A program made the translations under genes and the position numbers. Below the pieces are notes generated by a model. It had not been told where the DNA came from. It did no database searches and saw nothing but the letters and a program-made list of their open reading frames with translations. A stretch of DNA of 64,000 nucleotides, taken from NCBI GenBank assembly GCA_023653785.1, contig JAMKCH010041259.1, positions 62,001 to 126,000 on the forward strand. Direction: 5' to 3'. This stretch comes from Ophioderma brevispina (Eukaryota; Echinodermata; Ophiuroidea; Amphilepidida; Ophiodermatidae). Positions 33,769-43,979 of the stretch are shown piece by piece. How positions within the stretch are numbered: the first letter of the stretch is position 1; each line of letters begins with the position of its first letter.

Positions 33769-34411
33769 AATTTATTTCCAAGAAAACAAAATTTTGAATT
33801 TCTTGCAAAAGAGATGAAATTAACATGTAAAATTTGGTACACATATAATTCTCTGTAGAAGTGCCACGTAATAGGATTTGTTCCAGCAATTGTCCAAACA
33901 AATCACAAGGCGTATAGCGCGGGGAATTCAAACTTTTCATTGTGTAGCATGTGTCCTGTGCCCTATGATTTGTTCGGACCGATTGCTGGGGCAATGAATC
34001 CTATTACATGGCACTTCTACAGCAAATACTAGGCCAAAGGTTCAGATGATGAGGTGGTATGTATTAAAAAATGACCCTTTAAATATTGGTCATTTGTGTT
34101 TCATAAAACTGTGACAGGAATTAAACAAGAATTAAAATGGTCTTATAAGGTCATGTAAATGCTTACAGATGTGGTTAGCCATTAAGTAGTGGTTTTTAAA
34201 TCTTTATTGGAGTGAAACATGCATATTAAGTTCTATATTACCGCTTGCTATATGATACTTCATATGTTTGATTGCAGTGTTGTATGGAAATTGACAAATG
34301 TACTTAAAGTAATGTTTGTGTAGACACTGATGCATGGTCTTTGAAGTGTCTATAATAGTTCTATGCAAAAAATGATGGAATGTAAATCATATTAAGAGTA
34401 CATTTAACTTT
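33769..34411. repeat. 643-bp block, first occurrence
   Basis: It is repeated almost exactly at 34,848-35,492; I see only two one-base indels. Both occurrences share the same small differences from unit copy 1, so they derive from one another and not independently from the unit. Confidence 0.85.
33855..34020. repeat. Foldback element (unit copy 2)
   Basis: GTAGAAGTGCCACGTAATAG ... CTATTACATGGCACTTCTAC: arms of ~50 bp with few mismatches. The same element lies at 24,786-24,958 and 34,935-35,101. Confidence 0.7.
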
Positions 34412-34412
34412 T

Positions 34413-34826
34413 AGCCCTGGAGCTAGCACACATTTCTAACACATCTCAAGTACAAAAGGTTTGAGTGATTACATATGTAGACAGCATGACAGAAACCCCT
34501 AAAACGCAATTCTTAAGTGCCGCAAGTGGTGCCTTAAGGAGAGGGGGCCAAGACAAAGTTTGTACAGGGGTCAAATCTTTAAATTGATCCAATCATGTTA
34601 AAAAGCACACCATGTTATGTGTCTAACCATAAGGATTCAGAAAAGGTTTAGTTTGTAATATGTACAGCCTAAAGTTTCAGAGTTATAGGTTAAAAACAGC
34701 AAAAATCAATAAAAAGGGTCAATTTCAGTTGTACAGGGGTCAAATTTTAAAGTTGCTCCGATTTGGATAGAAAATGGTGCAAATTATTGGTGGAGCTCAT
34801 AGGATTAAAATCAGGAATAGTTTTGA
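34413..34826. repeat. Surviving left arm of the near-palindrome (unit copy 2)
   Basis: It corresponds to 25,361-25,777. The right arm (25,836-26,294 in copy 1) is missing; in its place are 21 T residues (34,827-34,847) and the repeated 643-bp block. Confidence 0.75.
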
Positions 34827-34847
34827 TTTTTTTTTTTTTTTTTTTTT

Positions 34848-35492
34848 AATTTATTTCCAAGAAAAACAAAATTTTGAATTTCTTGCAAAAGAGATGAAAT
34901 TAACATGTAAAATTTGGTACACATATAATTCTCTGTAGAAGTGCCACGTAATAGGATTTGTTCCAGCAATTGGTCCAAACAAATCACAAGGCGTATAGCG
35001 CGGGGAATTCAAACTTTTCATTGTGTAGCATGTGTCCTGTGCCCTATGATTTGTTCGGACCGATTGCTGGGGCAATGAATCCTATTACATGGCACTTCTA
35101 CAGCAAATACTAGGCCAAAGGTTCAGATGATGAGGTGGTATGTATTAAAAAATGACCCTTTAAATATTGGTCATTTGTGTTTCATAAAACTGTGACAGGA
35201 ATTAAACAAGAATTAAAATGGTCTTATAAGGTCATGTAAATGCTTACAGATGTGGTTAGCCATTAAGTAGTGGTTTTTAAATCTTTATTGGAGTGAAACA
35301 TGCATATTAAGTTCTATATTACCGCTTGCTATATGATACTTCATATGTTTGATTGCAGTGTTGTATGGAAATTGACAAATGTACTTAAAGTAATGTTTGT
35401 GTAGACACTGATGCATGGTCTTTGAAGTGTCTATAATAGTTCTATGCAAAAAATGATGGAATGTAAATCATATTAAGAGTACATTTAACTTT
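34848..35492. repeat. 643-bp block, second occurrence
   Basis: Near-exact duplicate of 33,769-34,411. Afterwards the sequence resumes at the point equivalent to 26,299 (GTGATGCAAGT), just beyond the palindrome. Confidence 0.85.
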
Positions 35493-36994
35493 GTGATGCA
35501 AGTACATTACATATTGTCTTTATGCATAAACCTAATCTGTTCCACTTGGACTAATTTGGGTAATTATGACTTAATTACAAAGTTATGGGGCCTGACGGTT
35601 TAAAACTCTTGCATTTTTATTGTTTTTATCATCTTAATTTCTCAATACCCTGCATGTATCGCAATTTCATCATTGACATCATTTATCTGAATATAGATCG
35701 GATAGTTTATATGTGACCACGATCCTTTAGTCTTACTTGGAAAGTGGTGAATTTGAAATCTACCGTATAATCTTCTGTATTAGATGCTCTACAGGTATTA
35801 ATTAACCCTTTCCCATTTGGTAGTTCAAGGATGGGCCTATTTAAACCTTCTAACCTAAAACTATGAATGGATGGTCCCAGAATACTAAGGAATTTTATCA
35901 CCCATTACATGTCACCTTCAGATGTATTTGAAAGGAAAAGCTTCCACCATTTGTGAAGGACAAGCCTGGGTTTTACAAACAGGTCAAAGTTAGACTCCCT
36001 TTTCAGATTACCCGGCACAATGTCTTATGGTTATGTGTTTTACTTTTGTGATGAATTATGAACCTTTTGCCCTCTATTAGCATACACTGTCGAACCTATA
36101 GATGAATACTTACCGCGGTCTAGCTAACATTAACTTGCCATTTAGCAATGCTTTTCAACGAACTTGGATTCTTTCACCAACATTGACGTTCTCTACACCA
36201 TTCCCAACCCGATGTCGCTTTGACGTTTACTCAGCAGACTTGCAAGTGAATCACATGGGACATGCATAGCAGTCTTCACACAACCTATCAATACTCCTAT
36301 AGTGTGATGTTTCGTGGGCCAAAATCTCACCAGTTTTGCCAATTTGTACCCCAAATTGGTACATCACAGCATATTGTCCCGTTCAATATAAGGACGCCAA
36401 AAATCCCCTATTTTGGAACCAATATCACTGTAATTGAAGGCTAAGTATAATAGATGTGTTGTTTGTGACAATTGCTGAATCTCTGCCAGACAACCTTTGT
36501 TTTTGAATGTAAAGATCAAAAAATCAAAAAAAATTGCGGTTGTACTGGTAAACTACAAACATTAAGATGACCATATATGAGGAACCCAATTGCATCTTCA
36601 TCTACCTAGTTTTTACTCTTTGCATGTTTCTCTACATCAAATTGCTTTATTCCATAGCACAAAGGCCATGATCCGAGTAGATGTGAAGGGTATTATATAA
36701 TTATGTTCCTGTATGGATAATTCTTAAACTTCATTAATGAGCAGAGATGAACAGAGGAGTAGTCACGTTATCCTGCATAATTCCAAAATTTAAACCAAGA
36801 GCAACGCCAAATTTTAGCATAGCATCCTGTGAATCTCCAGGGATGCATTTCGGATGAACTTAGGATATCCACCCCCTCTCTAAACCCAACATACTTAAAA
36901 CATGGTTTTTTGATTCATATTATGAACATTTTGATCCTCAGAAATTGAAAAAAAAGAGTAAAAAAAAAAAAAAATACTATCCAGATTTTTGTTT
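35493..36994. other. Non-coding part of unit copy 2; no gene recognised
   Basis: Counterpart of 26,295-27,735. Frames at 35,707-35,901 and 36,262-36,444 are not shared with copy 1. Confidence 0.4.
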
Positions 36995-37525
36995 TGCCTG
37001 CCTTAAAGGTAGGAAGACACAAAGGGTATCACTTTTCATTTTTGATGTCTGTTTTGTGGAAAGGTTTAACATCTGCCTGTAATATCCACATACTTTGATG
37101 ATTTCAACCAAAATTTGGGTCACAGTGGAACTTTGGCATACCCCATTTTAGTTGAGTGCGGTCAAAGGGTCTGTGATGTCAGTTTTAAATTAGGGGCCGA
37201 ATTGTAAATTTACCCAAGTCATTTTGAAAAGTTGAAGTTTTCAATTGAACCAAACTTGAGTCATAGGTGCTACATGGGATCCCTCATTTGTTGAATTAGG
37301 TCAAAGTCACATACCGAGGTCAAAGGTCATTTGGATCAAGTTGTAAGAATTGGAATTGGAACCAAAATTTGGGAACCAAACTTTTGGTTTATGGAGTTTA
37401 CAAACCCTCATTTGTTCAAGGAGGAGTCCAAAGGTCACATATCAAGGTCAAAGTCATGTAATGCCTATGCATTCACAAAACCGATCGCAGACGACACAAG
37501 CGGTCCGAGGACTGATAATTTTTTT
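36995..37525 (+). mobile_element. Family E element, unit copy 2
   Basis: TTGTTTTGCCTGCCTTAAAG start, GAGGTCAAAGGTCAT near 37,317, and a GACGACACAAGCGGTCCGAG end. Same family as 15,779-16,316. Confidence 0.7.
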
Positions 37526-37914
37526 TATTTTTTTATGTCCAGAAATCTGAAAAAGTTACATCTCTGATGGAGTTAATGGGAAGCAAAAGTACTTACAGTT
37601 TAAAGGCACTATCAGTGATTTGCTAATCAGAAAATCAAAAAAAAAAAAAAATCATCAAAAATCAGATTTGGTGCATCCTGTAATAAGTATCCTAAATCCC
37701 ACAAATGATAGCCCAAAAGCACGCCCAATACGGACACAATCCGTATTTTTATTCAATTACTGTCCCATTACACAAACACAACCACTACAAACATATTGAA
37801 TGGGGATTCATCTCTTTGAATACTGCTGTTTTCTTATTTTAATCAATTTTTAAAGTTTGCAGCAAAAATAAGCTTCTGAGAGTGTATGTATAGGTTTTGG
37901 ATATGTCCTGTATA

Positions 37915-38640
37915 TTTAGAATCCCGTGGGATTTTCGTGCCAAAGTGGATTTTAATTGGCTACTGTGTTTCAATTTTGGGTGCTGATTTCCAAAAAAGTG
38001 GGTGCCATTTTTTCAACCACGGCCTTCAGTCCGCCCTTTGTTGATTTCCAAAATGGCCGCCATGTTTCTTAGATTTTTGTCCCTATCTCTCGGCCTATGA
38101 GCACCTTAGAGTAGTAAAATGGTGGCAATCAGTGTTTGCGATAACAAGGGATTCCCATGGGAAAGCACGTCTTACTTGTAACTGATTTGGTTTGGCCGCC
38201 ATCTTGGAATTCAAATGGCCGCCATTTTCAACTAGGTTATGTCCGGTAGTCTCGGCTTCTGAGCAACTTAGATAGTAAAATGGTTGGCAACTACCCATTT
38301 TTGTATTCGTACAGAGATTCCACTAAAAGCATTGCCTGCTTGTCACTAATGTGGGTTGGCCGCCATCTTGAATTTCAAAATGGTCCCGCTTTTTTTCAAT
38401 TACATGATGTAGCAATTGTCCCTATCTTGGCTTGTGAGTAACGTAGAAAAGTGAATGTGGTAGCATACCCATGTTTGTGATACCAGGGATTCTATTAAAA
38501 AGCATTTCTTATTTGTATCTATTTAAGGTTTTTTAGTCGCCATCTTGATTTCAAAATGGCCGCCATGTTCAATATACTTTGTCCAAAAACGGGAAACCTG
38601 CCGATCTGAGAATCCGTTAACCGTTGATTTTATAATCCGA
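37915..38640. repeat. Left long inverted repeat with four ~160-bp subrepeats (unit copy 2)
   Basis: It begins near AATCCCGTGGGATTTTCGTGC; the right counterpart ends GCACAAAATCCACAGAAAAC at about 42,860. Subrepeats contain GGCCGCCATCTTG (about 38,195, 38,360) and ATGGCCGCCAT (38,053, 38,215, 38,558). These are close to the AAGATGGCGGC motif of the YY1 factor; binding is unproven. Confidence 0.7.
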
Positions 38641-39159
38641 TAAGCCTATTAGACTCCATTCATAACAGACTCAGTGCGACTTCACCTGCGCCGGCGCTTT
38701 GGTAAATTTACGGCGGGAAATTAAAAAGACATATTCCTTGCGTAAAAACTGCATGGGACCTGCTCTAGATGGAATCTGTTTCATATTTTTAGTTCAATCT
38801 GATATGTTTTGTAACAATTAGAGTGCTTAAATGTGCATGGATTACGGGGTTGGGGGAGGGACAATCAGTCTTATTTTTAAATCCACTTTATAATAGCTTG
38901 GGTTTTGATCAACACTTCAATATTAAATTAAATGAGTAAATTAATAGTAAACGAAGACCATAGGTGGAGCCATGGACACAGAGATTGGGTAAAGTTTTTA
39001 TAACTCACAAAGGTCTTCATCTTAAACTTTCCGTGTACTAAAAACCTCTTTCCGAGTACTGCAAACCAGAGTGTTCAGATTAAATTCTCCGGACTATCAG
39101 TGACCATCATGGAAACCAGATTTTTAGGCAAACCTCCAACTGATTACTCTCTACCATGT

Positions 39160-39500
39160 AAACGAGTGAAAATATCACTCTTAAACGAAGTTATTTTAAA
39201 CCACTCCAAAATGGAGTGGTTTATACTTAAAAATAGCAAATCCCACTCAAAAAGAGTGAACATCACTCCAAAAAGATTGGATCCACTCGTTTTCGTGTTG
39301 TCCTTCGTTAATTTCAATCACTCCTCAAAAGTGTTTTCCTTCGTTTAACCTCCTCAACAGGTGTAAATCCCCCCCCCCCTCTTTTTGAGTGAGTTTTACT
39401 CTTTTTTTTGCAAATATACTCTTTCAGTAACAAACCCTCAGTTTGAGTGGTTTACAAGATTTCACTCTTTTGGGGAGTGAAATTTTCACTTGTTTACATT
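39160..39500. repeat. Array of CACTC/GAGTG mini-hairpins (unit copy 2)
   Basis: Same array as 29,838-30,180 (CACTCCAAAATGGAGTGG, CACTCAAAAAGAGTG and others), slightly eroded. Confidence 0.65.
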
Positions 39501-39559
39501 TAGAAGAGTATACTGCCTTCTAATATGCCTACATTCGTTGCCTTGCTTCAAGGGTAAAC

Positions 39560-40880
39560 CAATATCATTGTCTGCTATGACCTCCTCTTGGAAGCAACTT
39601 TGCATCTAGAAACTTTGTATACCATAATCCTGAATTGTCACGAACTCCACAATATGCTTCGTATGAGACAAAAATGGTGGGTGTCTTTTGAAGAGGTAAA
39701 TCTTCCGAGATCAGATCCGACCTGCACTTGGTCAGGCCCTTCCGCATATATGGGCAAAAGAAATCTCCCTGAGTTAATATGAAACAGTAAGAGCGTCACT
39801 TTGATCCAGCAAGTAGACAGGGAGAGTGGGGCTTGGTCCTCAAGTGCCCTTGGGGAGCAAGCAAATACTACTTTGCTCCTGATCTCAACAAATATGCTCG
39901 CTTGTACAAATTTGCCTTGCCCAAGATCAGATGTTTAAGTGCACTGAACAAGAAACTTGGGACTCTAAAATCTTTGGTGATTTCATGGTGACTAGTCAGG
40001 CATTCCATTCAAATCGGTTCGTGACCACACATTGGGAACGCTTAATCATAGTTTTCTGTTTAATCCCCGTCGATCCTCTTCTCATCAGATTGGCCTTCTT
40101 TTAATCACAAGTCAACAAAGGATACTTTTGTCCATGTCCATTGATGAGTCTAACAGGGAACCACCGAGTGACTCTCAAGTAGACTTAACAAAACCGGCTT
40201 ATTGCATCAAGTGGGTTGGAGATCCAATACAATTTGGTGCATTATAGACGCCATGGCATTGTTCGAGTTATCAATAAAGGTTTCCAACAATGTACACTGC
40301 ACTGCTCTTATTTTTCCAACACTTGTTCGAAGCATCCGTAAGATTGTATCTGAGATGAAGGATGTGATATCTTCGACAGATTGATAACCCCTGAAGCTCA
40401 GACACATGGCAAAAGGTCGGCTGGCATGATCCGGTCCAGTTTGACATCAGGGATTCGACTAATATCAAATTAGTAACACTGAAAACCCTGCTGTCTCATA
40501 TTGAAGCAAAGCCTCAACTGACAGATTACTTAGGGAAACCTCTTTTCCCAATGAATATGAATGCATGTACTATTGATTCGTCCAAGCCTGACGGGGACAT
40601 CAGGGAATATAGATGTATATTTAGCCAGAACCGGATGTCTTCATTTTACCTCATGATTTTGTCTTAACCAACAGCCTTCCAGTCGAGCTTCACTTTATCA
40701 CCGGTAAAATGAAAAGCGAAGCGCACAGATGACATACGGTGGTTGTGCAGCAGTTGGAAGCAAATACAATATAGGTCTGTCTAGGGAGGAAACATTTGCT
40801 GGCATATCTAATAGTAGGTGGATAAAGTCTAGATTCAAGCTTTGATGCAATGGGTGTATTCAAGAAATTTTGTGAGAGTT
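39560..40880 (+). pseudogene. Broken gene of a repetitive invertebrate protein family (unit copy 2)
   Basis: Counterpart of 30,231-31,550. Here the DIRDSTNI segment is clean (about 40,442-40,466), followed by LVTLKTLLSHIEAKPQLTDY (about 40,469-40,528) with no frameshift; this is the best-preserved conserved block. ITGKMKS then diverges from the ITGKGNAKR of copy 1 by an indel. Together the copies show that neither frame is intact in this assembly. Confidence 0.45.
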
Positions 40881-41069
40881 CTTCTTTTTAGCTGCACAGT
40901 ATTTTTTTTAAATTTTCCTTTGAAAACTTTTTTTTTTGTGCATATGGTGTAAAATGTCAAGAAACATGCCAAAATGCAGCACATTTGCCAAGAACAGCGC
41001 TTCTGTAATGCAGTGACTTTAGTAACACAATTGATTACAACGTAACAAGTCCATAAGGCTATCCTGACT

Positions 41070-41590
41070 CATTATCATCATCATCTGTCGTCCGTAGACG
41101 GAACGTCGAAAGCAGCTGAGACAATTTGTACCAGGTTGTCTTATCCTTCATGAGTTGCTGGATTTCACTTGCGTACAATCCAATATTTAGCAATGACATC
41201 AGAAAAAGTTTCCTCATGCTGCCAACGGCCTAGGTTTTCCTCCAGGTGGTGTCCCGAAATCCAGGTGAGAGATCGGTTGTCAGTTGTCCACATTCAGTGA
41301 CCTGCAAACTGAGACGTCTCTTTTTATAAATTGTTTTTTCTGAATAGTAGTGAGGAATATCTCCATATACCTCATTGTGGAAATAGATCTCCCAGCTGTG
41401 TTAGTAACTCTTCTAGAAGTTGTATATAACAGTCCATTGATCCTGTCCTCAAGCTTTGTAATGGTCCAAGTCTCAGCTCCATAGATGAGTATACTCTCTA
41501 CCCATGCCCTGAAAATCTTAGTTCTATCCGACTATGTACTGGGTACCCCATGTAGTCATGTCAGCCTCTAATGGATTCAATATTTTTTTT
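41070..41590 (-). pseudogene. Non-LTR retrotransposon C-terminal fragment (unit copy 2)
   Basis: Minus strand: KIFRAWVESILIYGAETWT (about 41,463-41,520), then ITKLEDRINGLLYTTSRRV downstream, and a 3' ATGATGATAATG repeat (41,069-41,085). Same fragment as 31,700-32,215, with the C-terminal motif in better frame. Confidence 0.65.
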
Positions 41591-41896
41591 CCTTGGTGAT
41601 GGAAATGAAAAAAAACATCCTCTCTTCGCATTTTAGTCAGTTTTGCATGATAAAAGTTTTTGTGGGGCACTTAAAATGTGGACTAACATGAGAGTATCAC
41701 TTTTTGCTTCACAAAAATAGTATTGATTAATTCCTACGAACACCTCAATAAGTTTCCGAAATAACAAGTATGGTGAATATAATCTTCTTGTACTGAAAAG
41801 ACAATCGAAGACAAGTCAGGTCTTTCAAGGATAGTGTTTAAAAAGAGTAGAATCCTTATTTTATACTGATATTTGGGATACATTTCATTGACATTA

Positions 41897-42189
41897 TTAA
41901 AGGTCCCCGGAAAGCAATAGAATTGATGTGTTTGTGTCTACAAGGAGGGAAGAAACATTCAATATTTGGGTTGGTTATAACATCATTGGTTAAATTATTG
42001 ATTTTTCAAGAGAGTAATAGAAAATCCAGGTGACTGTGTGAATCTTTTCATGGCACTTACTGAAATCAATAGTTTTACTAAGGATGTCAATCACTGGTAG
42101 TGTATTCTTTTTTGTGGCCCTGCTTATAGGAGTGGAATGCCCCGTAAAGATTTGGCTAGGTTTATCACCTCATTTCCTGGGAACTTTAA
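41897..42189. mobile_element. TTAA element family G (unit copy 2)
   Basis: TTAAAGGTCCCCGGAAAGC start and CATTTCCTGGGAACTTTAA end, TTAA at 41,897-41,900 and 42,186-42,189. A 24-base A run directly follows, in place of the flanking sequence seen in copy 1. Confidence 0.8.
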
Positions 42190-42860
42190 AAAAAAAAAAA
42201 AAAAAAAAAAATGGCGGCCATTTTGAAATGCTTCCATGGTGTGGCCGAGTTTTTTGCCTCATTTAAATAAGAAGGCAGGCCAGTGATTTGGATTATCACA
42301 TCATAGTACAAGCAATCTAACTACCATTTTTAGACTGCTTTAATTCTGGTATGCGAATATTTTAAAAAACAGTGTATAGAAACGGCGGCCATTTTGAAAT
42401 CCCAGATGGCGGCAAAGCTAAATTAGATACAAGTAAGCCATTGCTGTTAATGGATTCCGTATTATCACAAACAATGGTTATTGCCACCAGTTTTTTCTTC
42501 TCTTCCACGTTGCGTCACGCCAAATATGACATGCACATAATTTTAAAAGGCGGGCCATTTTAATTCCAGATGGCAGCCAAACCAAATCAGTTACAGGTAA
42601 GACGATGCTTTTAAAACGGAATCCCTAGTATCACAAACATGGTATTGCCACCATTTTACTCCTCTAAGTTGCCCCTAAGCCGAGATATCGGACAAAAAAA
42701 AATACTGAAAAATGGCGGCCATTTTGAAATCCAAAATTGCGACTGAAGGCGTGGTTGAAAAAAATGGCACCTAATAATCAAATTTTTAAATCAGCACACC
42801 CCAAATTGACAAGTAAGCTTAATAAAATCAATTTTGTGCACAAAATCCACAGAAAACATA
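42190..42860. repeat. Right long inverted repeat with four subrepeats (complete)
   Basis: Reverse complement of 37,915-38,640. ATGGCGGCCATTTTGAAAT recurs near 42,212, 42,384 and 42,713, with a variant near 42,550, giving the same ~165-bp period. GACTGAAGGCGTGGTTGAAA at 42,742 is the complement of TTTCAACCACG.CCTTCAGT on the left. Confidence 0.75.
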
Positions 42861-42966
42861 ACAACTGTACTAGTACGGACAATTCTATTCTTCACTTAAT
42901 AAAAAACTAGTCTACAAATTTCAAATATTTGTACTCTTTTGTGTGGATCATTGATAATGTCTTTAA

Positions 42967-43713
42967 CTCAATACAATAGAAATTATGAAATAATGTAAAA
43001 ATTACCTGAAGTGGGTTTGCAGTAGTTTGGTGAAACCTGCACAACTGATGCTCTAAGGTTAATATCTTTGTTATTTATTTGCAGTGTGTGTGTGTAGAAT
43101 TTCTTTAAACAAGTTTTTTTTTTTTTTTTTTAATTTTGCATTTTTAAATTTATCAATGAATTATATTTGGCTGGTCTTGGATGTTGTGATTAAAATCATG
43201 CAATGAATGAGGGCTAGATACGTAAAAGACACAAACGTTCAATTATGATTACGGTCTTACAGCGACACGATAGGCCATGCAGTTAACGGTATCAGTACAT
43301 TGACTTCTTAAACATACATTGATAAATATTTGTTTTCGAAAGCAAGTAATCTTTTATTCTATTGTCTTTAGGTGTATAAAAAATTTTATAATTGAGTAGG
43401 ATCTAGACCGATAATCCATACTATTGTACAATTTTCAGAGTGAAATAGTTGCTCTAAATCGGAAAAGCGTAGATATGCATATATAGTAAAAATAAGGTTA
43501 TACTCTCGATTCTTTTATATTGTTGGAATATCGAGAAGCTGTATTGGTTACCACAATGAATACAGTGGATTATCGCTTTTATTCTCATTGATGAACGACG
43601 TCAAATGTGTCCTGTACATTGAAATATTTCAGGATTAACATTAGGAGCGCTATTTGGAAAAACAGGGTAGGACATACCGTAATTAAGGCGTGGCATTTAG
43701 ACCTGATAAGAAT
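42967..43713. other. No gene recognised
   Basis: AT-rich sequence with a (GT)n patch and an 18-base T run at about 43,114-43,131. Nothing else identified. Confidence 0.35.
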
Positions 43714-43793
43714 CTCCTCACCTCCTCCTCACCTCGTCCTCCACTCCTCACCTCCTTTCTTCCTCTTCACCACCCTCCTCCGTCTCCTCCTCG
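43714..43793. repeat. CTCCTCAC-type pyrimidine tract
   Basis: About 80 bases of almost pure C/T in CTCCTCAC-like units. The long frames across it are compositional. Confidence 0.7.
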
Positions 43794-43979
43794 TGGCGTA
43801 ACAGACCTTTACAAATGGGGGGGTGAAGGGGGTGCCAAGACTTTTTTGGAGGGGGCAAATTGGGGTCCTTCTCCCGACTAGCATGTACAAAAGGTCAGTT
43901 CATGGGGGGGGGCGGAAGGGGGGGCAAGGGTTTGTTTGGGGGGGGGCTCTCGCCCCCTCTGCCCCCGCCTGTTACGCCA
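43794..43979. mobile_element. MITE-like element with TGGCGTAACAG termini
   Basis: TGGCGTAACAG at 43,794-43,804 and CTGTTACGCCA at 43,969-43,979 are exact inverted ends around 164 bp that is rich in G runs. No clear target duplication. Overlapping frames are artefacts of the G runs. Confidence 0.6.

Larger units (their letters stand above)
33115..42518 (+). repeat. ~9.4-kb tandem unit, copy 2
   Basis: It repeats 24,042-33,107 in order. Differences are numerous small indels, the loss of one arm of the near-palindrome, and insertion of a second copy of 33,769-34,411 at 34,848-35,492. Confidence 0.85.
37600..42966. mobile_element. Large composite element bounded by family C termini
   Basis: The left TTAA terminus (TTAAAGGCACTATCAGTGAT, 37,600) and right terminus (ATCATTGATAATGTCTTTAA, ending 42,966) are inverted and match the ends of the 365-bp family C element. 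Between them, a second element with its own long inverted repeats (about 37,915-38,640 and 42,190-42,860) interrupts family C near its middle. The interior holds a mini-hairpin array, a broken gene, a LINE fragment and family G. The layout recalls foldback elements such as the sea-urchin TU elements, but no sequence relationship to those is claimed. Confidence 0.6.

Noticed and set aside
33743..35075. Two nearly identical minus-strand frames (33,743-33,994 and 34,851-35,075) as a gene pair
   Set aside because: They lie in the duplicated 643-bp block and cover a foldback element; the corresponding region of unit copy 1 has no such frame.
24042..42518. The two ~9-kb units as long terminal repeats of a giant element
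   Set aside because: They are directly adjacent with no internal region, and they differ by error-like indels.
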